From: Rhodobacteraceae bacterium WD3A24
GTDB taxonomy: Bacteria > Pseudomonadota > Alphaproteobacteria > Rhodobacterales > Rhodobacteraceae
Assembly: GCA_002967695.1 (NCBI GenBank)
Contig: PUHN01000002.1
Span: 48,223 to 112,222 of the forward strand
Length of the DNA stretch: 64,000 nt
Reading direction: 5' to 3'
In this document: in pieces, positions 26,418 through 35,353 of the stretch
Layout: every line of letters starts with the position of its first letter
How positions within the stretch are numbered: the stretch's first letter is position 1
The notes under the pieces: generated by a model
Seen by the model: the letters and a program-made list of their open reading frames with translations, nothing else
What the model was told of the DNA's origin: nothing
Databases searched by the model: none
Translations under genes and position numbers: made by a program

Positions 26418-26678
26418 TCATGGTCTCGGAGAGGGTGACTTCAGCCGCACGCCGCGCCCGCCGGCCTCGCTCCGCGCGCCCTCGCCGATCAGTTCGACAC
26501 CGGCCGCCTCCAGCGCCTCGACCACGCGGGTCAGGCTGGTGACGACACCGCGGACATTGCCCTCGCTCGCCTCCATCCGCTGGATCGTCGGCAGCGAGAC
26601 GCCGGAGAGCTCGGCCAGCCTGCGCTGATCGATCCCGAGAAGTGCGCGGGCGGCGCGCATTTGTGCTGCTGTTATCAT
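26418..26678 (-). CDS. XRE-family helix-turn-helix regulator
   Basis: This 86-residue, single-domain Cro/C1-type regulator reads MITAAQMRAARALLGIDQRR, LAELSGVSLPTIQRMEAS, VVEALEAAGVELIGE. It lies 77 bases upstream of the SulP gene and reads the same way. XRE genes of this exact type are commonly placed before SulP transporters in Alphaproteobacteria, so it probably controls sulfate or anion uptake; that role is inferred from position. Confidence 0.8.
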   Translation of the reverse strand: MITAAQMRAARALLGIDQRRLAELSGVSLPTIQRMEASEGNVRGVVTSLTRVVEALEAAGVELIGEGARSEAGGRGVRLKSPSPRP

Positions 26679-27104
26679 CGCGCGGGATGTCTAAAGCGCC
26701 ATGGAACCGGTTTCAACACTCTATAGTGATTTCTGAAACATCAATGCCGGGTGAAGAACCACTGTCCTGGGGAGGCGTTGGCGCCTTGTCCCCCGCCTTT
26801 TGCACGGCTGATCGATCCTGCTGTTCGTCGAAGGGAAGGCGGCCCCACCGGACATATCGTTGCCCGACTCGTTCGCAGTGGTATCCGGCAAACAGATCGC
26901 GGTTGTCCAAGCCGGGGAAGACGCTCGCTCGAATCGCTCAACCGTCGTCTCCGGCTGGAAAATCGAACGGCCGTGGTGGCCAACGGCCCCGCGGCTCTCA
27001 TCACCGCAGACGCGCCATTCAGGGGCTTTCACCATGTCGCGGAAGGGTGGCGCCTGACGAATACGGTTCGCGTCTGGGCCAATGGGCCGGTGATGGAGGC
27101 GTCA

Positions 27105-27132
27105 AAAAAGGGCCCGAAAACAGGCCCTTTTT
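27105..27132 (+). terminator. Strong bidirectional intrinsic terminator
   Basis: The arms AAAAAGGGCC and GGCCCTTTTT pair perfectly around the loop CGAAAACA. The symmetric A and T tracts allow termination on both strands. No annotated gene ends immediately before it on the plus strand. Confidence 0.8.
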
Positions 27133-27248
27133 AAAGTTTGTCTCCCTGTCGGACCGGCCGACTTCCTCATTACAGGGACGCTAGGCGCTAATCACCAATG
27201 CGTCAACCGGGAATCTTGGCCGGTGTTCGAAAGCCGGCCGGGAAAAGG

Positions 27249-27270
27249 GGCCGCGCCCGGAGGCGCGGCC
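27249..27270. terminator. GC-rich hairpin with tetraloop
   Basis: GGCCGCGCC-CGGA-GGCGCGGCC is a perfect 9-base stem. On the minus strand it is followed by CCTTTTCC, so it may terminate leftward transcription from the Spy-like gene, whose stop is 230 bases away. Confidence 0.45.
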
Positions 27271-27499
27271 AGTCTGACAGGGAGGAAGCTGCTCCCCACC
27301 CGGCAATCGGGCGGGCGAACACTTCGAACCTGCCACAGGTTGGTTAACATCGGTAAAAGTCGAGACGTGCTGCGACAGGCGGCGTCGTGACGCCGAGGCG
27401 AGAACGGCGTTGACGATGTGACCGCTCTACGCCGTGGATCGTGGTTGGCCCATCTTGGCGCGTCGATGCGGTCTGGTGCGGTCAAATCGTCAGGCCTCT

Positions 27500-28096
27500 T
27501 CACTCGTCGCCGTGGCCGTGCCGCGCCGATCCGGCATCATGGTCTTCGGACGCGCCGTCGCCATAGCCGCGCAGCCTGTTGTAGTGCGCGATCTGTTCAC
27601 CCCGGAGCAGCCGGGGCGTGGCCAGATGGCTGGAGAGATGGATGAAGCGCAACTCCGCGCGCGTTGCGGCGGCGGCATCGACGAGCTCGCGAAGGTGGTC
27701 ACGCTCAGGCAGACCGTCGGCGAAGGCGGCGCCGAGGGCGGCCTCGGCGGCGATCAGGCGTTCGCCCGCCGCGATCGCTTCGGTGCGCATCCTGTCATGG
27801 ATCTCCTCGATCTCGGCGGTCTGCGTCGCGCTGAGGGCAATCTCATCGGCCAGTTCGAGCAGATGCGCCGGGCCCGGATGACCCTGCAACTCGGCAGGCA
27901 GGGCCAGGCCCCAGCCGGCGCCCGCGCGCAGTTCGGCGATGTCATCCTGCGAGAGTGTCGGAATCTCGCGCTGGTCAAGGCCGGCATAGGGCGCCGATGG
28001 GGTGTGGTTTCCGACATCATGCTGCTGGGCCAGTACGGGCATCGCGGCCAGAGCCGACAGGACGAGGGCGAGCGGCAGAACGGGGCGGGTGGTCAT
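27500..28096 (-). CDS. Periplasmic Spy/CpxP-like heavy-metal sensor family protein
   Basis: This is an exported helical protein of 198 residues with a signal peptide (MTTRPVLPLALVLSALAAMP, cleavage near LAQQ). The core HLLELADEIALSATQTAEIE and RFIHLSSHLATPRLLRGEQI is the LTxxQ-type helical repeat of Spy, CpxP and ZraP relatives. The end is rich in His and Asp (SARHGHGDE), which could bind metal. It is divergent from a Crp/Fnr-type regulator. The role is probably periplasmic chaperoning or metal binding. Confidence 0.7.
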   Translation of the reverse strand: MTTRPVLPLALVLSALAAMPVLAQQHDVGNHTPSAPYAGLDQREIPTLSQDDIAELRAGAGWGLALPAELQGHPGPAHLLELADEIALSATQTAEIEEIHDRMRTEAIAAGERLIAAEAALGAAFADGLPERDHLRELVDAAAATRAELRFIHLSSHLATPRLLRGEQIAHYNRLRGYGDGASEDHDAGSARHGHGDE

Positions 28097-28177
28097 GCTT
28101 GATCTCCGGGCTTGGGGGTGAATCCGTTACGTCGCGTGGGATGGCATGCGCGCCGCGCCGGGCATATGATTGCGGTC

Positions 28178-28711
28178 ATGTCGACCCGCCTGTCAGAGTT
28201 GTTCGAGAGTGCCGGAGCGCTCCATCTGGAACCCCGCGCGCCGTTGTTTCACGCTGGAGACGGCGTCGGTGCGATGTATCTGGTCCGCGCCGGGCGGGTC
28301 GTTCTGCAGCGGGCCACGCGCGGCGGCGACCATGTGGTATTGCAGCGGGCAGGGCCGGGCGCGGTGCCGGCCGAGGCATCGGCCTATTCCCCGCACTACC
28401 ACTGTGCTGCGGTCGCGGAGAGCGCCGCCGAACTGGCCGTGATGCCGCTGGAACGGTTCCATGACCGACTCGCCGAAGATGCGGCTCTCGCGGCGCTGTG
28501 GGCGCGGCATCTGGCCCACGCCGTTCAGCAGGCGCGGATGCGCGCGGAGATGCGCAGCCTGCGCGGTGTCGCCGACCGGCTGGAGATGTGGCTGGACTGG
28601 CACGGAGCCCTGCCCGCGCGCGGGCGCTGGCAGGCCCTGGCCGATGACCTGGGGGTCACGCGCGAGGCGCTTTATCGCGAACTGGCACGCCGTCGCCGGG
28701 CCGCGGGCTGA
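28178..28711 (+). CDS. Crp/Fnr family transcriptional regulator
   Basis: This 177-residue regulator has an N-terminal cyclic-nucleotide-binding-like beta barrel (PLFHAGDGVGAMYLVRAGRV) and a C-terminal winged helix (WQALADDLGVTREALYRELA). It has no cysteine cluster of the Fnr type. Starts at 28112 and 28166 are also in frame; 28178 (MSTRLSELF) matches the usual domain start. It is divergent from the Spy-like gene, which it may control. Confidence 0.8.
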   Translation: MSTRLSELFESAGALHLEPRAPLFHAGDGVGAMYLVRAGRVVLQRATRGGDHVVLQRAGPGAVPAEASAYSPHYHCAAVAESAAELAVMPLERFHDRLAEDAALAALWARHLAHAVQQARMRAEMRSLRGVADRLEMWLDWHGALPARGRWQALADDLGVTREALYRELARRRRAAG

Positions 28712-28729
28712 CCGGGCGGGGCGTGTCCG

Positions 28730-29059
28730 CTATGTGTCAAATCCGGTGTTTTCGAGCCGGGTGCGAAGGTGCTCGGCTTCGGCGCGGGCTTCGCGCAAAC
28801 CGTCCATGGCGGCGGAGAGTTCGGCTTCGGTCTGGCTGATCTGCGCCATCAGCTCCGCCTCGCGCTGATGCATGTAGGTGATCGCCTGGTCGCGCGCCTC
28901 CTCGGCCTCGTGGAGCGCACGGGCCATCTCGTCGAGTTCGCCCATGTCGGATTGCGTCACGCGGGTGAAGCGGTGCAACAGCCAGTAGGAAAACCAGCCC
29001 AGCGCGAAGGCGACGAGCAGGATCACGGCGGTCACGATGATCAGTTCGGTTCGGTTCAT
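28730..29059 (-). CDS. Membrane-anchored coiled-coil protein
   Basis: The 109-residue protein has one N-terminal membrane helix (ELIIVTAVILLVAFALGWFS) followed by a long acidic coiled coil (GELDEMARALHEAEEARDQA through RAEAEHLRTRLENTG). Proteins of this shape are common next to the ubiA region in Rhodobacterales but have no known function. It precedes the OmpA-like gene in reading order on the chromosome but is downstream of it in transcription. Confidence 0.65.
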   Translation of the reverse strand: MNRTELIIVTAVILLVAFALGWFSYWLLHRFTRVTQSDMGELDEMARALHEAEEARDQAITYMHQREAELMAQISQTEAELSAAMDGLREARAEAEHLRTRLENTGFDT

Positions 29060-29145
29060 CTGTCTTCCGGTCCCTCCCGCGGCGTTCCGGGCGCCGCCTC
29101 TCCCCGCGTCGGGGGCAACTGACCGCCCCGCGCGATCTTGCTGTC

Positions 29146-31131
29146 CTAGCCGTCGGCGCCCGCGTCGTCCTCGGGCTCTTCACTTGTCTGCGTCGTCTCC
29201 GCGTCAGCGGGGCGCATGCGCGGGCGCGGCGTGTTGTCGTTCGGTGTGCGAATGGAAAATTCGAGCGTGGCCTCCAGTTCCGGGTCGCGCTGGAGAACGC
29301 CGTCGACCGTTTCGGCCTCGACGAGCAGGTTGAACTCGATACGGCGATTGGCCTCGCGGCCCTCGGGCGTGTCGTTGCTGGCGACGGGATTCTGTTCGCC
29401 GTAGCCGCGCGCCTCGAACTGCGAGACCAGCACGCGGCGATTCATCAGCGCACTGATCACCGCCTCGGCGCGCGCACGGCTGAGGGCGCGATTCATCTCG
29501 CTGCGGCCCTGGCTGTCGGTGTGGCCGGCGACCTCGAGAGAGAGCTCGCCGCAGCCGCGCAGCACCTCGGCGATGGCGTCGAGCGTCTCGGCGGCCTCGC
29601 CGTCGAGTTCGTCGGAACCCGGCTCGAAGGTGATCATGTCGTCTTCGAGTATCCCGTTGATATCGGCGACGCAGGATTCCGGCGTGGGCTGCTGGGCGAC
29701 GGGGTCGAGTTCCTCGTCATAGGTCACGTCGATGGTGAAATCTCCCTCGCCGCCGAGGCTGCCGGTGAGGATGCGCGAGACCTGGTCACTGGCGTCGGGA
29801 TTGCCGGAGACGCCCGCGAGTGTGATCGCTTCGGGGCGGACATCGAGACGCCCGTGGTGGAGTTCGGCCAGCGCCTCGATACCGGTCAGCACGCGCAGCG
29901 GCCAGCCCTCGGGCATGGTATCGTCGAGGCGGGTGGCCATCTGCACCGCGCCGGTGCCGAATCGCGCCTGCGCGTAGCTGTTTGCCGCCTCGCGCATCGC
30001 CTCGTCGGTGACCCGCCCGCGCAGGACGACCGCGCCGTCCTCGGAAAGCTCGGCCGAAAACCGCTGCGCCTCGGGATCAGCCTCGCGCGGCTCCTCGGGT
30101 GGGTCGCGCAGGACGGCGTCGAGCGAGAAGACCTCGGGCAGCGCCCCCTCGAGCTCGCCCGCGACGGTGTCGAAGCGGTCCTGCGATACATCATGCGGGA
30201 CGACCAGGGCGATGTCGGCGTCCGAAAGCGTGACCGTCCCCGCCCCGAGCCGCGCGAGAGCCTCGATCGAGAGTTCGGCCGCGCGCGCCCAGTTGGGCGA
30301 GGGCACGCCCAGCCCCAGACGACAGGTGATCTCGCCCGTCACGCCGGCCTCGCGGGCGGCGGTGATGATGCGCGCGCGCGCGTCCGCCGTGTCGGCCGAG
30401 CAGGCGTCGAAATGTGCCCCGCCCTCGTCGATGACGAAGCGCAGAGTGAACGGGGTGATCACCGGGCGCGGGGCTGAGATGTCGAGCGATAACTCCAGCT
30501 CCTGCGGCGCGCGGCGGCGCAGCCGTTCCTCCAGTTCGCGCTTTGCCTCGGGGCTGTCCGAGAGCGCGGTGACGCTGACCCGCCCGGCGGATATCGATAC
30601 GCGCGCGGCCTCCACCCTCTCCAACGCCTCCAGACCGAATTGCACCGACGCATCCCAGCCCGCGGGGGCGGGGTGATTGGCGCTTTCCAGCATGTCGGCC
30701 ACCGCCATTTCCTCGCCCAGCGCGGTGAGGCGATCGATGATTTCCGTGCGGCCGTAGCCCATTGGAATAAGCCCGATCAGCGAGATGTCCTCGTCATTGC
30801 GCAGCAACTCGATGGAAAAGCGCGGCGGCGCCACGTCGGCGCCTTCGGCCACGTCCATCCGGTCGATCACGCGGGCCGAGTCGACCACATCGCCCGCCAG
30901 CGACAGCGCACGAAAGCGCGCCGCCTCGCTCGGGGCGGTCCCGGTCAGCGTGACCAGCAGCCCGTCCACGTCGATCTCGGCCCAATCGTTGCCCGCCTCG
31001 GTCAGACTTTCGCTGACGGAGGCGGCGCTGTGCCGCTCGACAGCACCTGCGGCCCAGATGGCGGCCAGGACGGCCAGGAGGCCGGCCGTGGCAAAGGCGG
31101 CGAGCGCGATCAGGGCTTGCGTGTGGCGCAT
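29146..31131 (-). CDS. Large OmpA-family protein with BON-like repeats
   Basis: This is a 661-residue envelope protein. An N-terminal membrane helix (ALIALAAFATAGLLAVLAAI) is followed by several BON-like segments (VDGLLVTLTGTAPSEAARFR; AVVLRGRVTDEAMREAANSY). A C-terminal OmpA peptidoglycan-binding domain lies at about 500-615 (ITFEPGSDELDGEAAETLDA, LEVAGHTDSQGRSEMNRALS). The end is acidic and low-complexity. It probably anchors an envelope assembly to peptidoglycan. The start at 31131 (MRHTQ) was chosen over a longer frame whose extra residues are not protein-like. Confidence 0.85.
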   Translation of the reverse strand: MRHTQALIALAAFATAGLLAVLAAIWAAGAVERHSAASVSESLTEAGNDWAEIDVDGLLVTLTGTAPSEAARFRALSLAGDVVDSARVIDRMDVAEGADVAPPRFSIELLRNDEDISLIGLIPMGYGRTEIIDRLTALGEEMAVADMLESANHPAPAGWDASVQFGLEALERVEAARVSISAGRVSVTALSDSPEAKRELEERLRRRAPQELELSLDISAPRPVITPFTLRFVIDEGGAHFDACSADTADARARIITAAREAGVTGEITCRLGLGVPSPNWARAAELSIEALARLGAGTVTLSDADIALVVPHDVSQDRFDTVAGELEGALPEVFSLDAVLRDPPEEPREADPEAQRFSAELSEDGAVVLRGRVTDEAMREAANSYAQARFGTGAVQMATRLDDTMPEGWPLRVLTGIEALAELHHGRLDVRPEAITLAGVSGNPDASDQVSRILTGSLGGEGDFTIDVTYDEELDPVAQQPTPESCVADINGILEDDMITFEPGSDELDGEAAETLDAIAEVLRGCGELSLEVAGHTDSQGRSEMNRALSRARAEAVISALMNRRVLVSQFEARGYGEQNPVASNDTPEGREANRRIEFNLLVEAETVDGVLQRDPELEATLEFSIRTPNDNTPRPRMRPADAETTQTSEEPEDDAGADG

Positions 31132-31196
31132 GGCGCGAAGCGGTCTCCGGCGGTTTACGTGATCCGTTGCATAGGGGCCGCGGCGCCGTGGTGCAA

Positions 31197-32174
31197 TCAG
31201 GCGAAAAGCGCGATGGCAATAAACAGCGCAGGCAGAAGCCCCGCATCGCGATTGGCGCGAAAGAGTTGCAGGCAGCGATCGGGGTCGTCGATGTCGAGCC
31301 GGCCGAGTTGCCAGACCAGATGCCAGCCAAAGGCCCAGGCGCCCCCCAGCGCCAGCGCCATCTTCAGAGGGTTGGCCAGTTCGGCCAGCGCATAGATGAT
31401 CGCCAGCGACATCAGCACCACCGCCGCGACAAGGAACCCGCGCAGCCATTGCTGCGTGTCGCCGGCGAAGAGAAGCGCGGTGGACTTCACGCCGATCAGG
31501 GCGTCATCCTCCTTGTCCTGATGGGCGTAGATCGTGTCATAGAAGATCGTCCAGGCGATCCCGGAAAGGTAGAGGAAAACCGCCGGCAGGCCGAGGCTGC
31601 CGGTCTGAGCCGTCCAGGCCAGCAGCGCGCCCCAGTTGAAGGCGAGGCCCAGGAATATCTGCGGCCACCAGGTGAAGCGCTTGGCGAAGGGATAGACCGC
31701 CACCAGGATGAGCGCGGCCAGCCCCAGCGCGATCGCCGCGGAGTTGAAGGTCAGCAGGACCAGAAACGCCACGCCCGCCTGCGCGCCCAGCCAGATGACC
31801 GCTTGCTGGGGCGTCACCGCTCCCGAGGGGATGGGCCGCGCGCGGGTGCGTTCGACATGAGTGTCGATGTCGCGGTCGGTCAGATCGTTCCAGGTGCAGC
31901 CCGCCCCGCGCATCAGTATGGCGCCGATCCCGCAGGCGACGAATATCCACACCGTCTTCCAGCCCGCCTGCGAGGGGTCGTGCGCCGCTCCAAGTAGCGC
32001 GCCCCACCAGCAGGGCAGCAGCAGAAGCCAGGTTCCGATCGGCCGGTCGATGCGCGACAGGCGCAGATAGGGGCGGGCCTCGGGCGGGGCGATGGTATCG
32101 ACCCAGTTGCCCTGGGTCGCGTCGGCGATCCGGCCCGTGGGGTCGTGCTCTGGCGTTCGGTGCGGGTCGGTCAT
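31197..32174 (-). CDS. ubiA: 4-hydroxybenzoate polyprenyltransferase
   Basis: This enzyme attaches the polyprenyl tail to 4-hydroxybenzoate, the second step of ubiquinone synthesis, in the inner membrane. The 325 residues have the two Asp-rich motifs NDLTDRDID and DTIYAHQDKEDD, which bind the Mg-diphosphate, and about eight helices. The start at 32174 (MTDPHRTPEH) overlaps nothing essential; longer frames are antisense to rsmE. It is divergent from rsmE (39 bases between starts), a familiar arrangement in Rhodobacterales. Confidence 0.93.
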   Translation of the reverse strand: MTDPHRTPEHDPTGRIADATQGNWVDTIAPPEARPYLRLSRIDRPIGTWLLLLPCWWGALLGAAHDPSQAGWKTVWIFVACGIGAILMRGAGCTWNDLTDRDIDTHVERTRARPIPSGAVTPQQAVIWLGAQAGVAFLVLLTFNSAAIALGLAALILVAVYPFAKRFTWWPQIFLGLAFNWGALLAWTAQTGSLGLPAVFLYLSGIAWTIFYDTIYAHQDKEDDALIGVKSTALLFAGDTQQWLRGFLVAAVVLMSLAIIYALAELANPLKMALALGGAWAFGWHLVWQLGRLDIDDPDRCLQLFRANRDAGLLPALFIAIALFA

Positions 32175-32213
32175 AGGATCGGGGCTCTCCGAGGCGACTC
32201 TGGACGGGAAACA

Positions 32214-32939
32214 GTGGCGACTGTCAGGCTGTATGTAGAGCACCCGCTGGGGTCGGGGCAATCGGTTCCGCTGAACCGCGATCAGGCCCATTACCTGTTC
32301 GGCGTGATGCGGCTCGGGCCGGGAGGCGACCTGATCCTGTTCAACGGGCGCGACGGCGCCTGGCGCGCCGAGGTGGCCGAGACGGGCAAGCGCGGCGGCA
32401 CGCTCGCCTGTCTGGCGCAGGTGGCGCCGCAGGGCGCGCCGCCCGATCTCTGGCTGCTCTTCGCGCCGGTCAAGAAGACGCGCACCGATTTCATCGTCGA
32501 GAAGGCCACCGAGATGGGCGCGCGGCGCCTGCTGCCGGTGCAGACCGATTTCACCAATGCCGAGCGCGTGCGCCGCGACCGCCTGCAGGCCCACGCGGTC
32601 GAAGCGGCCGAGCAGTGCGGCGCGACCTGGGTGCCCGAACTGGGCGATCTCGTGCCGCTCTCGCGCCTGCTCGATGGCTGGGAGACGACGCGCCGGCTGA
32701 TATGGGCTGACGAGGCACGCGCGGGCGTGGCATCCGATTTCGGCGCACAGGTGACGCCCGGCGCACCGGGCGCGGTTCTGATCGGCCCCGAAGGCGGGTT
32801 TTCACCGGCCGAGCGCGCCCGCCTCACCACGCTCGATTTCGCGGCGCCCGTCTCGCTGGGGCCGCGCATCCTGCGCGCCGATACCGCCGCCGTGGCCGCG
32901 CTGACGCTCTGGCAGCTTCACGCCGGGGACTGGCGATGA
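32214..32939 (+). CDS. rsmE: 16S rRNA (uracil-1498-N3)-methyltransferase
   Basis: This SPOUT-class methyltransferase modifies U1498 of 16S rRNA. From the GTG start at 32214 the protein has 241 residues: an N-terminal PUA-like part (VRLYVEHPLGSGQSVPL) and the SPOUT knot with LIGPEGGFSPAERA and LGPRILRADTA. A longer in-frame ATG start at 32145 lies inside the 5' end of ubiA and was rejected. The stop overlaps the next gene by 4 bases. Confidence 0.9.
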   Translation: MATVRLYVEHPLGSGQSVPLNRDQAHYLFGVMRLGPGGDLILFNGRDGAWRAEVAETGKRGGTLACLAQVAPQGAPPDLWLLFAPVKKTRTDFIVEKATEMGARRLLPVQTDFTNAERVRRDRLQAHAVEAAEQCGATWVPELGDLVPLSRLLDGWETTRRLIWADEARAGVASDFGAQVTPGAPGAVLIGPEGGFSPAERARLTTLDFAAPVSLGPRILRADTAAVAALTLWQLHAGDWR

Positions 32940-33466
32940 CGGGCGGCGGCGACCTTATCAGGCCGGAGGTGAGGCGCGCGCTTTACCGCTGGCGCGAGGT
33001 GCTTGCGGGGCTTGGCCTGCTGGCCGTCGGGTTCTGGCTCGCCGGTCTGGGCGGGCCGTTCTGGATTGCCGCCGGCGCGCTCATCGGGCTCGCCGGGCTC
33101 GCGGTGTCCGTCGGCGGGCTGCGCCGGCTGCGCTTCGCGCGGGGGGTGGGCGCGCCGGGGGTCGTTCAGGTGGTCGAGGGGCAGGTGGCCTATTTCGGGC
33201 CCGAAGACGGCGGCTTCGTCGCGCTCGACGATGTCACGGCGCTGGGCCTCGCCCGCGGGGCCTCCGGCCCCGAATGGGTGCTCGAACAGCCGGGCCAGCC
33301 GCCGCTCTGCGTGCCGGTCTCCGCCGATGGGGCCGAGGCGCTCTATGATGTCTTCGCCGCGTTGCCGGGAATCGACATGCAGGCGCTGACCGCCGCCCTC
33401 GACGCGCCACCCGAAGCTGGCAAACGGATGCTGTGGCGCCGCGCACACCCCGCGGCCTTGACTTGA
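32936..33466 (+). CDS. Conserved membrane protein of unknown function
   Basis: The 176-residue protein has two membrane helices near the N-terminus (VLAGLGLLAVGFWLAGLG and FWIAAGALIGLAGLAVSVGG) and a soluble C-terminal domain of mixed strands (VVQVVEGQVAYFGPEDGGFV). It overlaps rsmE by 4 bases and precedes gshA. It is conserved in this position in related genomes as far as I recall; no function is known to me. Confidence 0.75.
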   Translation: MTGGGDLIRPEVRRALYRWREVLAGLGLLAVGFWLAGLGGPFWIAAGALIGLAGLAVSVGGLRRLRFARGVGAPGVVQVVEGQVAYFGPEDGGFVALDDVTALGLARGASGPEWVLEQPGQPPLCVPVSADGAEALYDVFAALPGIDMQALTAALDAPPEAGKRMLWRRAHPAALT

Positions 33467-33522
33467 CCGGATGGAGCGGCCACCAGTGCCGCCAGACGCG
33501 AAGCCAGGCGGAGCCTTCCCAC

Positions 33523-34893
33523 ATGTCCATCCCGCAATCCGGCGGCGGCCCGATCGAGCGGTACGAGCAACTCGCCGAATACCTCGCCTCGGGCTGCAAG
33601 CCGCCGGAGCAGTGGCGCATCGGCACCGAGCACGAGAAGTTCGGCTACTGCACCGACACGCATCTGCCGCTGCCCTATGACGGGCCGCGCTCGATCCGCG
33701 CAATGCTGGAGGGACTGCGCGACCGCTTCGGCTGGGCGCCCCTTCTGGAGGGCGGCAACATCATCGGGCTCTACAAGGACGGCGCCAATATCAGTCTGGA
33801 GCCGGGCGGGCAGCTCGAACTTTCCGGCGCGCCCCTCGAGAACATCCATCAGACCTGCGACGAGGTGAACGAGCACCTGCGCGAGGTGCAAAGCGTCGCC
33901 GACGGGATCGGCGCCGGCTTCATCGGGCTGGGCGCGGCGCCGGAATGGACGCATGAGCAGATGCCGATGATGCCCAAGGGGCGCTACAAGCTGATGACCG
34001 ATTACATGCAGCGCGTCGGCACCCATGGGCTGCAGATGATGTACCGGACCTGCACGGTGCAGGTGAATCTCGACTTCGCCTCCGAGGCCGATATGGTGCG
34101 CAAGCTGCGCGTGGCGCTGGCGCTGCAGCCGGTGGCCACCGCGCTGTTCGCCAATTCACCTTTTTTCGAGGGCCGGCCCAACGGCTACAAGTCATGGCGC
34201 GCGCGCATCTGGCGCGATCTCGACGCCGACCGGACCGGCATGCTGCCTTTCGTGTTCGAGGAGGGCTTCGGATTCGAGGCGTGGGTGGAGTACGCGCTCG
34301 ACGTGCCGATGTATTTCGTCCATCGCGATGGCCAGTACATCGACGCGCTGGGCCAGTCCTTTCGCGACTTCCTGCGCGGGGAGTTGCCCGCCCTGCCGGG
34401 CGAAAAGCCCACGCTGTCGGATTGGGCCGATCACCTGACCACGATTTTTCCTGAGGCGCGCATCAAGAAATACATGGAGATGCGCGGCGCGGATGGCGGG
34501 CCGTGGCGGCGGCTCTGCGCGCTGCCGGCGCTGTGGGTGGGGCTGATGTATGATCAGTCCGCCCTCGACGCCGCCTGGGATCTCGCCAAGGGCTGGGATG
34601 CGCAGACGCGCGAGGCGCTGCGCGTGGCTGCCGGCCGCGACGGGCTCGCCGCCAAGGTCAACGGCATCGACATGCATGAGCTGGCGCGCGAGGTTCTGAC
34701 GATCGCACATGCCGGGCTCAAGGCGCGCGCCCGGCCGGGCACGGGCGGGCTGCTGGCTGACGAGACGCATTTTCTCAACGCGCTCCACGAGATCGTCGAG
34801 AGCGGCAAAACCCCTGCCGACGAGCTTCTGGAGAAGTATCACAACGACTGGGGCGGCGATCTGAGCCGCATCTACGCCGAGTACAGTTACTGA
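33523..34893 (+). CDS. gshA: Glutamate-cysteine ligase (plant-type)
   Basis: This enzyme catalyses ATP-dependent formation of gamma-glutamylcysteine, the first step of glutathione synthesis. Its 456 residues match the alphaproteobacterial/plant GCS2 type: WRIGTEHEKFGYCTDTHLPL, NIIGLYKDGANISLEPGGQL, MMYRTCTVQVNLDFASEADM, NSPFFEGRPNGYKSWRARIW. The start at 33523 (MSIPQSGG) follows GGAG at about 10 bases. A longer in-frame start overlaps the previous gene and was rejected. Confidence 0.93.
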   Translation: MSIPQSGGGPIERYEQLAEYLASGCKPPEQWRIGTEHEKFGYCTDTHLPLPYDGPRSIRAMLEGLRDRFGWAPLLEGGNIIGLYKDGANISLEPGGQLELSGAPLENIHQTCDEVNEHLREVQSVADGIGAGFIGLGAAPEWTHEQMPMMPKGRYKLMTDYMQRVGTHGLQMMYRTCTVQVNLDFASEADMVRKLRVALALQPVATALFANSPFFEGRPNGYKSWRARIWRDLDADRTGMLPFVFEEGFGFEAWVEYALDVPMYFVHRDGQYIDALGQSFRDFLRGELPALPGEKPTLSDWADHLTTIFPEARIKKYMEMRGADGGPWRRLCALPALWVGLMYDQSALDAAWDLAKGWDAQTREALRVAAGRDGLAAKVNGIDMHELAREVLTIAHAGLKARARPGTGGLLADETHFLNALHEIVESGKTPADELLEKYHNDWGGDLSRIYAEYSY

Positions 34894-34931
34894 GTGTCAG
34901 CCGCCGCGGGCGGGCGGCCTGTCGCGGACGG

Positions 34932-35339
34932 TCACAGGGCCTCGAGAACCGGACAGTGCGGGACGTCCTCGCCGGAGCATTTCGCGGCGGTCTGCGCCAG
35001 AACGGCCTCGATCCGTTGAAGTCTTGAGATCTTGTCGCGGACATCGACGAGGTGGCGTTCCGTCCGGGCCTTGACTTCGGCGCAACCGGGAACCGCGCCG
35101 TCGTCGAGCCCGAGAAGCCCCCGGATATCGTCGATGGTGAAGCCGAGCGCGCGGGCGCGCAGGATGAAACGCAGCCGCCCGGCATGGGCTTGCCCATAAA
35201 TGCGGTATCCGGCCTGCGTGCGCGGCGGATCGGAGAGCAGGCCGATTTTTTCATAATAGCGGATGGTCTCGATATTGCAGCCGGTCGCGCGTGCAAGCGC
35301 GCCACGAGTCAGGCCGCTCTCGATTTCGTGAGGTTTCAC
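34932..35339 (-). CDS. merR: Mercuric resistance regulator MerR
   Basis: This Hg(II)-responsive MerR-family regulator represses, and with Hg(II) activates, the divergent mer genes. The 135 residues have the winged helix (LTRGALARATGCNIETIRYY) and a dimerisation coiled coil. All three mercury-binding cysteines are present: one in VPGCAEVK and two in KCSGEDVPHCPVL, spaced as in Tn501 MerR. GTG at 35339 is chosen because AGAGGG lies about nine bases upstream; ATG at 35348 would abut that sequence. Confidence 0.92.
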   Translation of the reverse strand: MKPHEIESGLTRGALARATGCNIETIRYYEKIGLLSDPPRTQAGYRIYGQAHAGRLRFILRARALGFTIDDIRGLLGLDDGAVPGCAEVKARTERHLVDVRDKISRLQRIEAVLAQTAAKCSGEDVPHCPVLEAL

Positions 35340-35353
35340 GGGGCACATCCCTC

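Larger units (their letters stand above)
26679..27499. other. Gene-free region with terminator hairpins
   Basis: About 820 bases without a convincing gene. Frames on both strands (for example 26721-27035 minus) have no recognisable domain. It contains two strong hairpins (annotated separately) and an inverted repeat TCCCTGT...ACAGGGA around 27142-27178. An unseen small RNA ending at the 27105 hairpin is possible. Confidence 0.45.

Noticed and set aside
26721..27035. 104-residue minus-strand open frame
   Set aside because: No domain, no ribosome-binding site and no strong codon bias; treated as non-coding.
31197..32594. 465-residue version of UbiA
   Set aside because: The first 140 residues are antisense to rsmE; the UbiA domain begins after the ATG at 32174.
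32145..32939. Longer start for rsmE at 32145
   Set aside because: The extra residues overlap the 5' end of ubiA and do not resemble the RsmE N-terminus, which begins at VRLYV.
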